From contig JAEZMV010000015.1 in assembly GCA_023414875.1 (NCBI GenBank), forward strand, positions 124,001 through 188,000: a DNA stretch of 64,000 bases. Direction: 5' to 3'. The first letter of the stretch is position 1; the number at the start of each line of letters is the position of its first letter. This DNA is from Bacillota bacterium. GTDB taxonomy: Bacteria > Bacillota > Clostridia > Lachnospirales > Lachnospiraceae. Positions 53,637 to 62,296 of the stretch are shown here, one piece after another. Under the pieces are notes generated by a model that saw nothing but the letters and a program-made list of their open reading frames with translations, had not been told where the DNA came from and ran no database searches. The position numbers and the translations under genes were made by a program.

Positions 53637-54674
53637 ATGAATTCTGCTTTATCCTATAGTGGAATCAATACAAAAGTTAAAGCGATGACTCCAAAGCTGA
53701 TCAACCAGGATGATTTACAAAAGATAGCCGGTCTGGAAACGGTAGCTGATTTTATTGCATATTTGAAAAAGCATCCCGGATATACTGATTTATTTCAGAA
53801 ATATGATGAGCGTGAGATACACCGCGGTGAAGCCGAACGAATTTTTATAAATGGTCTTTACCTAGATTATACAAACATATACCGTTTTGCCAACGACGAG
53901 CAAAGACAAGACTTAGAGTTAATCTTCTTCCGCTACGAAGTTAATGTTTTAAAAGCATGCATTCGATTAATTCATAATAAGGAAAGTGCATATGATTTGT
54001 CTCTGTTTCATCCATTTTTCACCAAACATTCACAGATTAATGTAGACACCCTCTCTTCTTCCCATTCTATGGATGAATATATTCAAAATCTTAAAAGTAC
54101 TGAATACTATTCTATTTTAACTAGATTAAGCAATAAAGTCGGGCTAACATCCTTTGATTATGAAATGGCTCTTGACGTCTATTACTTTACAAAATCCTGG
54201 AGATTAAAAGATAAAAACTTAAAAGGGAATAACAAGAAGGCATTTACCTTACGAATGGGTACAGAAATCGATCTTCTTAATATTATGTGGATATATCGTT
54301 CTAAAAAAATGTACGATATGGGCACCTCTGATATTTTTACCTATTTAATACCGGTGAATTATAAATTAAGTATATCCCAACTATCTAGACTGGTGGCTGC
54401 TCTTACTTTAGATGAATTCATGAACATTTTAAGCTCTACCCGCTATAAGGATTTCGTATTCTATTTAAAAAATGGCACAATGGAGCAAGAATATCTCCGG
54501 ATTATTAATAAGATTTATCTGTATAATATGACCAGATATCCTGCTTCTATGACTGTAGTAAATTATTATTTATTCAGAAAAGACAGGGAAATCGAACGTT
54601 TGACTTCCGCTTTGGAATGCATACGATATGGGTTAGATCAAAAAAAGAAATTAGATTATATTCTACAACAATAG
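53637..54674 (+). CDS. ntpC: V-type ATPase subunit C, operon 2
   Basis: A 345-residue AC39-family protein (NSALSYSGINTKVKAMTPKLI, FRYEVNVLKACIRLIHNKESAYDL, MTVVNYYLFRKDREIERLTS). It links the rotor to the K-ring. The start ATG 53637 follows GGAGG, which overlaps an upstream in-frame ATG. In this operon it sits before I, unlike operon 1 where it follows E. Confidence 0.93.
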   Translation: MNSALSYSGINTKVKAMTPKLINQDDLQKIAGLETVADFIAYLKKHPGYTDLFQKYDEREIHRGEAERIFINGLYLDYTNIYRFANDEQRQDLELIFFRYEVNVLKACIRLIHNKESAYDLSLFHPFFTKHSQINVDTLSSSHSMDEYIQNLKSTEYYSILTRLSNKVGLTSFDYEMALDVYYFTKSWRLKDKNLKGNNKKAFTLRMGTEIDLLNIMWIYRSKKMYDMGTSDIFTYLIPVNYKLSISQLSRLVAALTLDEFMNILSSTRYKDFVFYLKNGTMEQEYLRIINKIYLYNMTRYPASMTVVNYYLFRKDREIERLTSALECIRYGLDQKKKLDYILQQ

Positions 54675-54690
54675 AACTGGAGGTGCAAGA

Positions 54691-56592
54691 ATGATAGAAA
54701 AAATGAGGTTCCTCAGCATTACAGGACCGAAAGAAGATTTTGACCGAGTTGTAAATAAGTATTTAATCAAATATGATATTCACTTAGAAAATGCACTTAC
54801 GGAGTTAAGTACTTCCTATAACCTGAGGCCTTTCGTTGAAACCAATCCTTACAAGGAATTGATTAGTAAGTCTGAAGATTTAGTAAAAAAGCTGGACAAT
54901 AAAGAAATCTCTGTTGATCAAATGATATCTTCGGAGGAGGCCGCTAAAATTATCAACTCTGCTTATGCAATGCTGTCCGACTTAAACGATAAAAAACGTG
55001 AACTAAAAAAACAGCGACAGGAATGCAATGAATTATTAACCCAGATTGAACATTTCCGTCACTTGGATTACAACATCCATCAAATCATGGATCTGAAATT
55101 TATTAAATACCGATTTGGAAAAGTACCACATGAGTTCTATACCAGATTTTCAAAATCTGTGTATGATAATCTCACCACCGTGTTCTACGAATGCGAACGT
55201 GATCGTGATTATGTATGGGGCCTTTACTTCGTTCCTGCAAATGAGGCTGTAAAAATTGATGCAATTTATGCCTCCCTGCATTTTGAACGTATGAAATTAC
55301 CGGATGCTTATGAAGGCACTCCGGAAGAATCCTTTAATTCGATTATGGCTAAAATTAATGAGATTAATAATGAATTACACGAGGTTTATGCCACAATCAA
55401 AGAAAGATTAAATGATATCGCTGAACAATTAGAAATTGCTCATTATACTGTATCGGCATTATCCAAAAACTTTGATGTCCGCAAGATGGCCGCCTGTACC
55501 AGAGATAAGGGTAAAAACGATGTCTTCTATATTATATGTGGATGGATTTCGGATAAGGATGCAAAGGAATTATTAAAAGATGCCGAATCAGATAACCTGG
55601 TATACTGCGTCGTTGATGATGGTCAGACAGATAATGATATTAAACCGCCAACCAAATTAAAAAACTTTAAATTATTTAAGCCTTTTGAAATGTTTATTAA
55701 AATGTACGGCCTTCCCTCCTACAACGAGGTTGACCCCACCTCATTTGTAGCCATCACCTATTCCGTTATATTTGGTATCATGTTTGGTGATGTTGGTCAG
55801 GGATTATGCCTGGTCATCGGAGGTGCTCTTCTATACTTCTTTAAGAAAATGAATATTGCTGCCATCATTTCTTTGGCCGGTATATTCTCAACGATATTTG
55901 GTTTCTTATATGGAAGTGTTTTTGGATTTGAAGATTGGATTGATCCAATTTGGATGTCTCCAAGAGAAAATGTAATGAAAATACTCTTCACTGCTGTTGG
56001 ATTTGGAGTGTTCTTAATACTGATTGCGATGATTATAAATATCATTAATGGTATCAGAGCTAAGGATTGGGGTAAGGTATTGTTTGATACCAACGGAGTC
56101 GCCGGGCTATTGTTTTACGGAGCATTGATTGCGAGTATCGTATTGATATTTACAGGTCATGCATTACCTGGTGCACTCATAATGGTTATCTTCTTCGGCG
56201 TACCTTTACTACTAATTTTTTTCAAAGAGCCACTAACCCATGTCATTCAGAAAAAATCAAAGATTTTTCCTGAGCATAAGGCAATGTTCTTTGTAGAATC
56301 GACCTTTGAGTTATTTGAAGTTTTACTCAGTTATGTTACAAATACAATCTCCTTTCTCCGTGTCGGTGCTTTTGCATTAAGCCACGCAGCGATGATGGGT
56401 GTTGTAATGCTCCTTTCAGGAGCCGAATCAGGTGATCCGAATATAATCGCTTTAGTAATAGGTAATATCTTCGTATCAGCAATGGAGGGCTTAATCGTAG
56501 GTATTCAGGTACTTCGTTTGGAATATTACGAGATGTTCAGCCGTTTTTATAAGGGTTCTGGAAAAGAATTCAAACCATACAAAAGCAAATAA
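54691..56592 (+). CDS. ntpI: V-type ATPase subunit I, operon 2
   Basis: A 633-residue protein with a soluble coiled-coil N-terminal half and about eight C-terminal helices (FVAITYSVIFGIMFGDVGQGL, VLLSYVTNTISFLRVGAFALSHAAMM, IFVSAMEGLIVGIQVLRLEYYEMFSRFY). The essential stator arginine is likely in SFLRVGAFALSHA. Its helix motif differs from the YSRLLALGLA of operon 1, consistent with a different ring partner. GGAGGTG precedes the ATG. Confidence 0.95.
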   Translation: MIEKMRFLSITGPKEDFDRVVNKYLIKYDIHLENALTELSTSYNLRPFVETNPYKELISKSEDLVKKLDNKEISVDQMISSEEAAKIINSAYAMLSDLNDKKRELKKQRQECNELLTQIEHFRHLDYNIHQIMDLKFIKYRFGKVPHEFYTRFSKSVYDNLTTVFYECERDRDYVWGLYFVPANEAVKIDAIYASLHFERMKLPDAYEGTPEESFNSIMAKINEINNELHEVYATIKERLNDIAEQLEIAHYTVSALSKNFDVRKMAACTRDKGKNDVFYIICGWISDKDAKELLKDAESDNLVYCVVDDGQTDNDIKPPTKLKNFKLFKPFEMFIKMYGLPSYNEVDPTSFVAITYSVIFGIMFGDVGQGLCLVIGGALLYFFKKMNIAAIISLAGIFSTIFGFLYGSVFGFEDWIDPIWMSPRENVMKILFTAVGFGVFLILIAMIINIINGIRAKDWGKVLFDTNGVAGLLFYGALIASIVLIFTGHALPGALIMVIFFGVPLLLIFFKEPLTHVIQKKSKIFPEHKAMFFVESTFELFEVLLSYVTNTISFLRVGAFALSHAAMMGVVMLLSGAESGDPNIIALVIGNIFVSAMEGLIVGIQVLRLEYYEMFSRFYKGSGKEFKPYKSK

Positions 56593-56626
56593 AATTATTC
56601 ACTTAATTTAAAGGAGGAAATTTAAT

Positions 56627-57046
56627 ATGGTAACAAAAATTATTATTGTAATTGCATTATTATTAAGCATCATCATTCCTTTTGGATCCTTTCTTTACAG
56701 CAAGAAATCCAAGGGAGGTTTAAAAGCAGCTATTGGCTTTAATGTATTTATGTTCTTTGGTATCTTAGTGATTGCAAATGTTATGATGTTTTCCGGCAAG
56801 GTATCCGCGGCAGAAACTGCGGAAGCGGCTGCGGCTGCAACTGATAGCTGGAGATACATCGCAGCTGCTCTTTCCACCGGATTATCCTGTATCGGCGGTG
56901 GTATTGCCGTTGCTTCTGCTGCTTCTGCTGCTTTAGGCGCAATCAGCGAAGATGCATCCATCATGGGTAAATCATTAATCTTCGTTGCTCTTGCAGAAGG
57001 TATTGCACTTTACGGATTAATCGTATCCTTTACTATTTTAGGTTAA
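56627..57046 (+). CDS. ntpK: V-type ATPase membrane-ring subunit K, operon 2 (proton-type signature)
   Basis: A 139-residue proteolipid. Two helices at the N-terminus (KIIIVIALLLSIIIPFGSFL and AIGFNVFMFFGILVIANVMM) precede a linker rich in Ala and Glu, then a hairpin with GAISEDASIMGK and the ion-binding E124 in ALAEGIALYG. The residue 29 before E124 is Val95, where sodium-type rings have Gln, and Gly follows the Glu instead of Thr. This argues for proton transport. GGAGG precedes the ATG. Confidence 0.92.
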   Translation: MVTKIIIVIALLLSIIIPFGSFLYSKKSKGGLKAAIGFNVFMFFGILVIANVMMFSGKVSAAETAEAAAAATDSWRYIAAALSTGLSCIGGGIAVASAASAALGAISEDASIMGKSLIFVALAEGIALYGLIVSFTILG

Positions 57047-57110
57047 TTCAATTTATTTTGATCACAACAATTCATTAAGTAAATTGGTAACGTAATATGG
57101 AGGTAATATT

Positions 57111-57419
57111 ATGCGTATGTATCTTATCAGCGATAATGTTGATACTTATACCGGAATGAAGCTTTCAGGTGTAAATGGTGCTGTTGTTCATACAAGACCA
57201 GAATTGAAGGATGAACTTGAAAAAGTGCTTGCCGATAAGACGATAGGCATTATTCTTATTACAGAGAAATTAAGTAATGAGTTCCCTGAAATCATTAATG
57301 ATGTAAAATTAAACAGAAGAATTCCATTAATTGTTGAAATCCCGGACAGACATGGGACCGGCCGTAAACCGGATTTCATTACTTCCTATGTTAATGAAGC
57401 CATCGGATTAAAATTATAA
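57111..57419 (+). CDS. ntpF: V-type ATPase subunit F, operon 2
   Basis: A 102-residue subunit F: MYLISDNVDTYTGMKLSGVNG, TIGIILITEKLSNEFPEII and the C-terminal PLIVEIPDRHGTGRKPDFIT. GGAGGT precedes the ATG. In this operon it lies between K and E. Confidence 0.9.
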   Translation: MRMYLISDNVDTYTGMKLSGVNGAVVHTRPELKDELEKVLADKTIGIILITEKLSNEFPEIINDVKLNRRIPLIVEIPDRHGTGRKPDFITSYVNEAIGLKL

Positions 57420-57444
57420 GTTATACAAGAAAGGTATGGATGTT

Positions 57445-58011
57445 ATGACTCTTGATGAAAAATTAGAGCATTTTTATTCTTCCGTAATTGATAGTGCAAC
57501 GAAGCAAAACATCGAAATCGTTGAAGAATATAAAAAAATACTACAAAAAAATTTCGATGAGCGCAAAGAAGCAGCTCTGCGTAAAGCTGATGCAAATTAC
57601 CGCATGGCATCCGATAACATAATTCGGGAAAGAAATCGGAAATTATCCGCTGAAACTATGGAGATCAGACGAAAGGTTTTAGAGAAAACCGCTGAGATTT
57701 CCAATCGGATTTTCACTGATGTAAGAAAAAAACTGGATGATTATATGAAAACCTCCGAATACGAAGAATTATTATGTACACAAATCAAAAATGCTAATAG
57801 TTTTGCCCAGGGGGATTTAATCACTATCTATATCAATCCTACTGATGCAGAGAAAATATCAAAACTAGAAGAAAAAACAGGTGTTTCCCTTACGGTAAGT
57901 AACCGCGACTTTATTGGTGGTACCCGCGCTGTTATTCCTTCCCGCAGTATTCTGATTGATAATTCATTTTTGACAAAATTGGAAGAAGCAAAGAGTTCCT
58001 TTACTCTTTAA
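57445..58011 (+). CDS. ntpE: V-type ATPase subunit E, operon 2
   Basis: A protein of about 188 residues. The coiled-coil N-terminus (LDEKLEHFYSSVIDSATKQN, RKLSAETMEIRRKVLEKTAE) is followed by a globular domain (NRDFIGGTRAVIPSRSILID), the usual E-subunit order. GAAAGG lies 10 nt before ATG 57445, with an earlier ATG at 57436 too close to it. Stalk partner of the first gene. Confidence 0.9.
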   Translation: MTLDEKLEHFYSSVIDSATKQNIEIVEEYKKILQKNFDERKEAALRKADANYRMASDNIIRERNRKLSAETMEIRRKVLEKTAEISNRIFTDVRKKLDDYMKTSEYEELLCTQIKNANSFAQGDLITIYINPTDAEKISKLEEKTGVSLTVSNRDFIGGTRAVIPSRSILIDNSFLTKLEEAKSSFTL

Positions 58012-58037
58012 GATTATGAAAGGGAGAGTTCGACCTT

Positions 58038-59804
58038 ATGAATTTAACAGGTAAAATATTTGGTATTAACGGACCAATCGTATATGTCGGCCAAAATCAA
58101 GCCTTTAAAATGGGTGAAATGGTTTTAGTCGGTAAGGATAAGCTTGTGGGCGAGGTTATCGGTTTAACCTCCGCCAAAACTACGATACAGGTATATGAAG
58201 AAACTACCGGTTTAAAACCGGGGGACGAGGTAATCGCAACCGGTGCTGCTATATCTGTAACACTGGCACCTGGAATTATAAGTAATATTTTTGATGGTAT
58301 TGAGCGACCTTTACAAGAAATCGCAAAAAGTTCAGGAGCATTTATCTCCCGAGGTGTAAGTGTCGAATCTCTTGATACTTCAAAACTTTGGGATGTTCAT
58401 ATCACAGTGAAACCTGGCGATAAGGTATACGGCGGTTCTATTATTGCAGAGGTTCCCGAGACCAGAGCAGTTATCCACAAATCTATGGTGCCACCGGATA
58501 CCTTCGGTACAGTTACCAAGGTTGTAGACGATGGGAAATACACCATCAAAGATACCATCGTCACAATCATAGATAATAAAGGTGTGGAAAAAGAATTATC
58601 CTTAACCCAGAAATGGCCAATCCGTGTACCCAGACCTACCGCTAAAAGGTACCCCTCAGATCGTCCTTTAGTAACCGGTCAGAGAATTCTTGATACCCTG
58701 TTCCCTATTTCTAAGGGAGGTACTGCTGCTATTCCGGGTGGTTTCGGTACCGGTAAAACGATGACTCAGCATCAATTAGCGAAATGGTGCGATGCGGATA
58801 TCATTGTATACATCGGCTGTGGCGAACGTGGAAACGAAATGACTGAGGTTCTTGAGGATTTTACAAAGCTAGTGGATCCTAAAACAGGTAATCCGCTCCT
58901 TGATCGAACCACATTAATAGCAAATACATCAAATATGCCGGTAGCAGCACGTGAAGCCAGCATATATACCGGTATTACCTTAGCAGAATATTACCGGGAT
59001 ATGGGTTATCATGTAGCCATTATGGCGGATTCCACATCTAGATGGGCTGAAGCACTTCGTGAATTATCAGGTCGTTTAGAAGAAATGCCAGCCGAAGAAG
59101 GTTTTCCTGCTTATTTAGCTTCTCGGTTATCAGCCTTCTATGAAAGAGCCGGATTTATGCAAAATTTAAATTGGACAGAAGGCAGTGTCTCCATCATTGG
59201 AGCCGTTTCTCCTCAGGGCGGAGATTTTTCCGAACCAGTAACCCAGAATACAAAACGTTTTGTACGCTGCTTCTGGGCTTTGGATAAATCCCTGGCCTAC
59301 GCAAGGCATTTCCCGGCAATTCAATGGTTAACCAGCTACAGCGAATATCTAACGGATCTCGCTCCCTGGTATACGAAATATGTCGGTGAGGATTTTGTAG
59401 AATGCAGAAATCAAATACTCAGTATACTGACTCAGGAAAATCAATTGAATGAAATCGTTAAATTGATCGGTAGTGATGTACTTCCGGATGATCAGAAATT
59501 GGTACTGGAAATAGCAAGAGTTATCCGTCTGGGATTTGTTCAACAGAATGCCTACCACCCTTCCGATACCTATGTTCCAATGACTAAGCAGCTTAAGATG
59601 ATGCAGACAATCCTGTATCTATATCAGAAGGCTAAGCAGCTGATAGATCGTAGTATGCCTATGTCATTATTAAAGGAAAGTCCTGTCTTTGATAAGGTGA
59701 TTTCAATTAAATACGATGTAGCAAATAATGAATTGAATAAATTCGACGATTACAAAGAAATGATTGACGAATTCTATAATAACATCATGAAAAAGAACGC
59801 ATAG
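58038..59804 (+). CDS. ntpA: V-type ATPase catalytic subunit A, operon 2
   Basis: A 588-residue catalytic subunit with the nucleotide-binding IPGGFGTGKT, IGCGERGNEMTEVLEDF, IMADSTSRWAEALRELSGRL and SPQGGDFSEPVTQNTKRFV. The P-loop departs from the near-universal GPFGSGKT of A subunits in two places (Pro to Gly, Ser to Thr); the catalytic Lys is kept. The remaining sequence is complete. GGGAGAG precedes the ATG. It lies between E and B, as in operon 1 between F and B. Confidence 0.96.
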   Translation: MNLTGKIFGINGPIVYVGQNQAFKMGEMVLVGKDKLVGEVIGLTSAKTTIQVYEETTGLKPGDEVIATGAAISVTLAPGIISNIFDGIERPLQEIAKSSGAFISRGVSVESLDTSKLWDVHITVKPGDKVYGGSIIAEVPETRAVIHKSMVPPDTFGTVTKVVDDGKYTIKDTIVTIIDNKGVEKELSLTQKWPIRVPRPTAKRYPSDRPLVTGQRILDTLFPISKGGTAAIPGGFGTGKTMTQHQLAKWCDADIIVYIGCGERGNEMTEVLEDFTKLVDPKTGNPLLDRTTLIANTSNMPVAAREASIYTGITLAEYYRDMGYHVAIMADSTSRWAEALRELSGRLEEMPAEEGFPAYLASRLSAFYERAGFMQNLNWTEGSVSIIGAVSPQGGDFSEPVTQNTKRFVRCFWALDKSLAYARHFPAIQWLTSYSEYLTDLAPWYTKYVGEDFVECRNQILSILTQENQLNEIVKLIGSDVLPDDQKLVLEIARVIRLGFVQQNAYHPSDTYVPMTKQLKMMQTILYLYQKAKQLIDRSMPMSLLKESPVFDKVISIKYDVANNELNKFDDYKEMIDEFYNNIMKKNA

Positions 59805-59819
59805 GAGGAGAAGTATATT

Positions 59820-61220
59820 ATGTCGATAGAATATTTAGGACTAAGTGAAATAAACGGACCCCTGATTGTTCTTGAGGGTGTTCGCGATGCCTCCTTCGAT
59901 GAAATCGTTGAATTAACCGTAGAAGGCAATAAGAAAAAAATCGGCCGTATTATCGAATTATATGAGGATAAGGCTGTTATACAGGTGTTTCAGGGCACCG
60001 AGGATATGTCTCTTTTTAATACCCATACGAAGTTAACCGGTCATCCCATGGAGGTTAATCTTTCACCTGAAATTCTCGGCCGTGTATTTAACGGTGTAGG
60101 TCAACCGATTGATGGACTGGGTAATATTATAGCCGAGACAAAACGTGATATTAACGGTCAACCGTTAAATCCCTGTTCAAGAGAGTATCCAAGAAACTAT
60201 ATCAAAACAGGTATCTCTGCTATTGATTGCTTAACTACACTAATTCGTGGACAAAAGCTCCCTATCTTTTCCGGCAATGGTCTTCCACATGATCATTTGG
60301 CAGCTCAGATTGTAAAACAGGCTTCCTTAGGTGAAAACGCTGAGGGTGAATTTGCGATCGTATTTGCAGCTATGGGTGTTAAGCATGATGTTGCTGATTT
60401 CTTTAGAAGAACCTTTGAAGAAAGCGGTGCCAGCTCTCACGTTGTTATGTATTTGAATTTAGCAAATGATCCTGTGGTTGAACGTCTGATAACCCCAAAG
60501 GTAGCCTTAACCGCCGCTGAATATTTGGCATTTGAAAAGGGAATGCATATCCTGGTTATCCTTACTGATATGACCTCTTTTGCAGAAGCAATGCGTGAGG
60601 TTTCATCCTCCAAGGGTGAAATTCCAAGCAGAAAGGGTTATCCAGGTTATCTATATAGCGAACTTGCTACTCTCTATGAAAGAGCCGGTATTGTTCATAA
60701 TTGTCCTGGTTCTGTAACACAGATACCTATTCTTACTATGCCAAACGATGACATTACTCATCCTATTCCGGACTTAACCGGATATATAACAGAGGGTCAG
60801 ATTGTTCTCGACCGCGCACTGTATCAAAAAGCAATCTATCCGCCGATCAGTATCCTCCCTTCCCTCTCCCGTCTTATGAAGGATGGTATTGGTAAGGGTT
60901 ATACCAGAGAAGATCATCAAGATCTTGCGAATCAGCTATTCTCTTCCTATGCCCGTGTTGGTGATGCAAGAGCTTTAGCCAGCGTTATCGGTGAGGATGA
61001 ATTATCACCAATCGATAAGCAGTATCTCAAGTTTGGTATAGCAATGGAACAGGAATTCATTAAACAGGGTATTAACGAAGACCGTACCATCATTCAAACC
61101 TTAGATAAAGGCTGGCAGCTGTTATCAATTCTGCCAAGAGAAGAATTAGATCGTATTGATACCAAGATCTTGGATCAATATTTTACGAAAAACATAACAG
61201 CAGCGGACGAATCGAGGTGA
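59820..61220 (+). CDS. ntpB: V-type ATPase subunit B, operon 2
   Basis: A 466-residue non-catalytic subunit (KLPIFSGNGLPHDHLAAQIV, FAIVFAAMGVKHDVADFF, RLITPKVALTAAEYLAFEKG, SRLMKDGIGKGYTREDHQDL). AGGAGGAG precedes the ATG 15 nt after ntpA. It pairs with ntpA in the head. Confidence 0.97.
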   Translation: MSIEYLGLSEINGPLIVLEGVRDASFDEIVELTVEGNKKKIGRIIELYEDKAVIQVFQGTEDMSLFNTHTKLTGHPMEVNLSPEILGRVFNGVGQPIDGLGNIIAETKRDINGQPLNPCSREYPRNYIKTGISAIDCLTTLIRGQKLPIFSGNGLPHDHLAAQIVKQASLGENAEGEFAIVFAAMGVKHDVADFFRRTFEESGASSHVVMYLNLANDPVVERLITPKVALTAAEYLAFEKGMHILVILTDMTSFAEAMREVSSSKGEIPSRKGYPGYLYSELATLYERAGIVHNCPGSVTQIPILTMPNDDITHPIPDLTGYITEGQIVLDRALYQKAIYPPISILPSLSRLMKDGIGKGYTREDHQDLANQLFSSYARVGDARALASVIGEDELSPIDKQYLKFGIAMEQEFIKQGINEDRTIIQTLDKGWQLLSILPREELDRIDTKILDQYFTKNITAADESR

Positions 61221-61224
61221 TACC

Positions 61225-61845
61225 GTGAATCCGAATACCTTTCCTACTAAAGGTAATTTAATTTTGGTTAAAAATTCTCTTAAGCTTGCAAAGCAGGGTT
61301 ATGAGTTAATGGACAAAAAACGTAATATACTGATGCGGGAACTGATGGAATTGATTGATCAGGCAAAAAATGTTCAGGCTGAGATTGACAGTACCTTCTC
61401 TACTGCTTATCTTGCATTACAGCAAGCCAACATTGAGATGGGTATTAACAATGTATCCGAGTTAAGTAATACCATTCCGGAAGAAAACTCAATTAAAATT
61501 AAGCAACGCAGTATTATGGGAACTGAAATTCCTTTAGTTGAATATGATAACACCGTTAGCAAACCTACCTATGCCTTTTTTCAAACGAAGTTATCTCTTG
61601 ATGAGGCCACAAAACGTTTTGTAAAGGTTAAGGAACTTACCATACGGCTATCTATGATTGAAAATTCTGCGTACCGCCTTGCTACAAACATCAATAAAAC
61701 TCTTAAGCGAGCTAATGCACTTAAAAATATTACAATTCCTTATTATACTTCTCTTGTTCAGGAAATACAGAACGCTTTGGAAGAAAAGGAAAGAGAAGAA
61801 TTCACCAGATTAAAGGTAATTAAACGTCGTCAATCTGTAGAATAA
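61225..61845 (+). CDS. ntpD: V-type ATPase subunit D, operon 2
   Basis: A 206-residue rotor-shaft coiled coil (MNPNTFPTKGNLILVKNSLK, QGYELMDKKRNILMRELMEL, NKTLKRANALKNITIPYYTS). The start is GTG 61225 with GAGGTGA just upstream, overlapping the ntpB stop region. Last gene of operon 2. Confidence 0.93.
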   Translation: MNPNTFPTKGNLILVKNSLKLAKQGYELMDKKRNILMRELMELIDQAKNVQAEIDSTFSTAYLALQQANIEMGINNVSELSNTIPEENSIKIKQRSIMGTEIPLVEYDNTVSKPTYAFFQTKLSLDEATKRFVKVKELTIRLSMIENSAYRLATNINKTLKRANALKNITIPYYTSLVQEIQNALEEKEREEFTRLKVIKRRQSVE

Positions 61846-61851
61846 TATATC

Positions 61852-61902
61852 AAAATAGCCTAAAAATCTATCAAAAAAATCTTTTGATAGATAGGCTATT
61901 TT
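61852..61902 (+). terminator. Terminator of V-ATPase operon 2
   Basis: AAAATAGCCTA (61852-61862) and TAGGCTATTTT (61892-61902) enclose ATCTATCAAAA / TTTTGATAGAT, and a T-run follows. Strong stem just after the ntpD stop. Confidence 0.92.
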
Positions 61903-62254
61903 TTATTTTATTTCGTATATTTTTTTCTTTTTGAGACATAATAAATATCAGATACGATGTATGAACTTCATTTGCATGATGAAATATACTTGAATTTTAA
62001 GTTCTGTCGTATCGAAGCAAGATGAATTGATAAACCAATTCACTTGTAAAAAAATAGATGGTTTGTGATTTAGTCTCAGAATCGCAAACAGCAAACTTCT
62101 TGGAAGATTGGGAGATGGTAGCTTTGGACAGATTATTTAGAACATTAGAGAACTTTAGTATTTTACTTCGGTTTGATAAGGACTAGGTAGATTGAAAAGT
62201 AATATCTCACTATCGAATTGAATATTGCATTGAAAACGCATGAGACACCAGTGG
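61903..62254. other. Unassigned gap with possible gene debris
   Basis: A gap of about 350 bp. A 23-codon frame from 61957 begins MYELHLHDE and ends with CRIEAR, which faintly resembles the N-terminus of ASCH-type proteins, and a 42-codon frame spans 62058-62186; neither has a ribosome binding site. Possibly a decayed gene. No tRNA or recognised riboswitch. Confidence 0.25.
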
Positions 62255-62288
62255 TAAGGGCAGGGATACTGATTTATTCCTGCCCTTA
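62255..62288 (-). terminator. Stem-loop after the MscS-type gene
   Basis: TAAGGGCAGGGA (62255-62266) pairs with TTCCTGCCCTTA (62277-62288), 11 of 12. It starts 9 nt past the stop, but the tail on the minus strand is not T-rich. Confidence 0.6.
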
Positions 62289-62296
62289 TCATATTG

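Noticed and set aside
62069..62082. TGTGATTTAGTCTC as a second Crp/Fnr site
   Set aside because: Only one half-site matches; the partner half lacks TCAC.
62070..62140. Possible c-di-GMP riboswitch (GCAAAC and GGTAGC-like pieces)
   Set aside because: The diagnostic GACGCAAAGC-type core is missing, and no gene on that strand lies immediately downstream.
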